Of a stretch of DNA of 64,000 nt, positions 63,133 to 64,000 are shown piece by piece; the stretch's first letter is position 1, and the number at the start of each line of letters is the position of its first letter. Below the pieces are notes generated by a model. The model worked only from the letters and a program-made list of their open reading frames with translations. It had not been told where the DNA came from and did no database searches. The DNA lies in NCBI RefSeq assembly GCF_014651035.1, contig NZ_BMWC01000002.1, positions 310,001-374,000 of the forward strand. The letters run 5' to 3'. Source of the DNA: Streptomyces lomondensis. Lineage in GTDB: Bacteria > Actinomycetota > Actinomycetes > Streptomycetales > Streptomycetaceae. The translations under genes and the position numbers were made by a program.

Positions 63133-63489
63133 TCAGCCGACCGGAACGCCGTTCACCGGCAGGCCGTGCGTGGGCAGGCTCTGCACCGGGAGCCCGCCGA
63201 GCAGCTTGGCGGCCGGGCCGGTCGGGCCCTCGGCGAGCAGCTGCTCGGCGACCGGCTGGGCGGCGGCCAGACCGGCACTGGTCGCCGTCTGCCCCTGGCC
63301 CAGCGCCTCGCCCGAGCCCGGCAGCGTCTGGGAGAGCTGCTCCGCGGGGAGCGCCGTGGTGACGTTCTCCAGCGTCCGGGCGGTGTCCGGAAGGGCCGGG
63401 GCGGCGGCGTTGGCGGCGCCCGCACCCGCAGCGGCGAAAGCGGCACCGAGAGCGGCGACACCGAGGGTCTTGGCAGCAGACTGCTTCAT
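63133..63489 (-). CDS. Small secreted protein of unknown function
   Basis: A 118-aa protein with signal peptide MKQSAAKTLGVAALGAAFAAAG to about ANA (residue 28). The mature part of about 90 residues has no Cys and is rich in Ala, Leu, Gly, Gln and Pro, with short LP/GLP repeats at the end (GLPVQSLPTHGLPVNGVPVG). ATG at 63489 follows GAGGA. Similar in make-up to the protein at 56836. Function unknown. Confidence 0.8.
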   Translation of the reverse strand: MKQSAAKTLGVAALGAAFAAAGAGAANAAAPALPDTARTLENVTTALPAEQLSQTLPGSGEALGQGQTATSAGLAAAQPVAEQLLAEGPTGPAAKLLGGLPVQSLPTHGLPVNGVPVG

Positions 63490-63630
63490 GAAATGCGTCC
63501 TCGTAATGGGATGACGGGGTGTGTGAGCGGTCCAGCGACCGTAGTCACGCGGCACCGTCCGCCGCAAACATCGAAATGCGGACGGATTGTGAACACCGCC
63601 CGCATTCCCGATGCTCGAATTACCCCCGGA

Positions 63631-64000
63631 TCAACCCTCCGACGTCACAGAACCGCTGGTAGAGGCGGTCTGACGGAACAGCCATTCGGATTTCAGCTCG
63701 GCATAACCGGGCTTGATCACGTCATTGATCATGGCCAGTCGTTCATCGAAAGGAATGAACGCTGATTTCATCGCATTGACGGAGAACCACTGCATGTCGT
63801 CGAGCGTGTAGCCGAACGCCTCGACAAGGTGCTCGAATTCCCGGCTCATGCTGGTGTGGGACATCAGGCGGTTGTCCGTGTTGACCGTTGCCCGGAAGTG
63901 CAGCCGGCGCAGCAGACCGATGGGGTGCTCGGCGTACGAGGACGCCGCCCCGGTCTGGAGGTTGGAGCTCGGGCACAGCTCCAGCGGGATGCGCTTGTCC
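63631..64000 (-). CDS. add: Adenosine deaminase, C-terminal part (5' end outside window)
   Basis: The last 122 residues of a metal-dependent adenosine deaminase, which converts (deoxy)adenosine to (deoxy)inosine in purine salvage. Visible motifs: [15 protein letters not shown], then HIGL-like HPIGLLRRL and VNTDNRLMS, which holds the metal-binding Asp of the family. The end is [22 protein letters not shown]. It supplies substrate for the purine-nucleoside phosphorylase encoded at 49830. Confidence 0.93.
   Translation of the reverse strand, partial: DKRIPLELCPSSNLQTGAASSYAEHPIGLLRRLHFRATVNTDNRLMSHTSMSREFEHLVEAFGYTLDDMQWFSVNAMKSAFIPFDERLAMINDVIKPGYAELKSEWLFRQTASTSGSVTSEG

Overview
The window is chromosomal DNA of a high-GC actinomycete, almost certainly a Streptomyces. 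Several features point there: GC close to 72 percent with strong third-position bias, the AfsQ1/AfsQ2/SigQ locus, a mycothiol conjugate amidase, an acyl-CoA carboxylase with an epsilon subunit, a sortase-E type LAxTG protein, and many genes that look leaderless. From memory, the order resembles the S. coelicolor core between adenosine deaminase and the mca/greA region, read backwards. That is recollection, not a database comparison. I saw no tRNA, rRNA, CRISPR array, insertion sequence or biosynthetic cluster.

Layout. 1-5278 (minus): a tightly overlapping four-gene envelope-glycan operon. It encodes a processive GT2 synthase, a GT39-like membrane glycosyltransferase, a DPM/GtrA-type glycosyltransferase and a secreted radical-copper oxidase whose 3' end lies outside the window. 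5411-19592: a thioredoxin-fold (YyaL/SSP411) protein, a large NB-ARC/TPR protein with N-terminal membrane segments, mca, greA, a DrrAB-type ABC exporter with an operator inside its promoter, threonine dehydratase, a MarR regulator, a sigma-like/repeat-ORF/membrane-protein chain, and a cystathionine gamma-synthase/lyase family enzyme. 19756-27602: msrA, an AI-2E family permease, a secreted DUF5829-like protein, an NmrA-like reductase, a VOC protein, and a Zn-alcohol dehydrogenase divergent from a MmyB-like XRE regulator.

27623-40122: a decayed truncated-haemoglobin gene, a large secreted subtilase, a lipoprotein L,D-transpeptidase, a LAxTG surface protein, hutH, a GAF-GGDEF cyclase, an enoyl-CoA hydratase and a class III nucleotide cyclase. 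40123-46377: the biotin/acyl-CoA carboxylase block (birA, pccB, pccE, maf, accA2). BirA would biotinylate AccA2, which works with PccB/PccE. 46609-58003: a DeoR regulator, an LpdA-type flavoprotein, then nucleoside and deoxyribose salvage (purine nucleoside phosphorylase, phosphohexomutase/phosphopentomutase, deoC, two aldehyde dehydrogenase-like proteins, a uridine-kinase-like protein). 58215-62096: sigQ divergent from afsQ1-afsQ2-lipoprotein with a perfect AfsQ1 box between them. 62185-64000: VanZ-like and PspC-like membrane proteins, a small secreted protein and the 3' part of adenosine deaminase.

Main points for follow-up: an identical 12-bp palindrome in the promoters of the nucleoside phosphorylase and deoC genes; a split ALDH16-like pair; the CslA/GlxA-like operon with two extra glycosyltransferases; an ORF built entirely from a 15/30-nt repeat, coupled to both neighbours; an internally deleted haemoglobin gene; a four-copy intergenic hairpin element; and twelve promoters that place a -10 hexamer 6-8 nt before the start codon.
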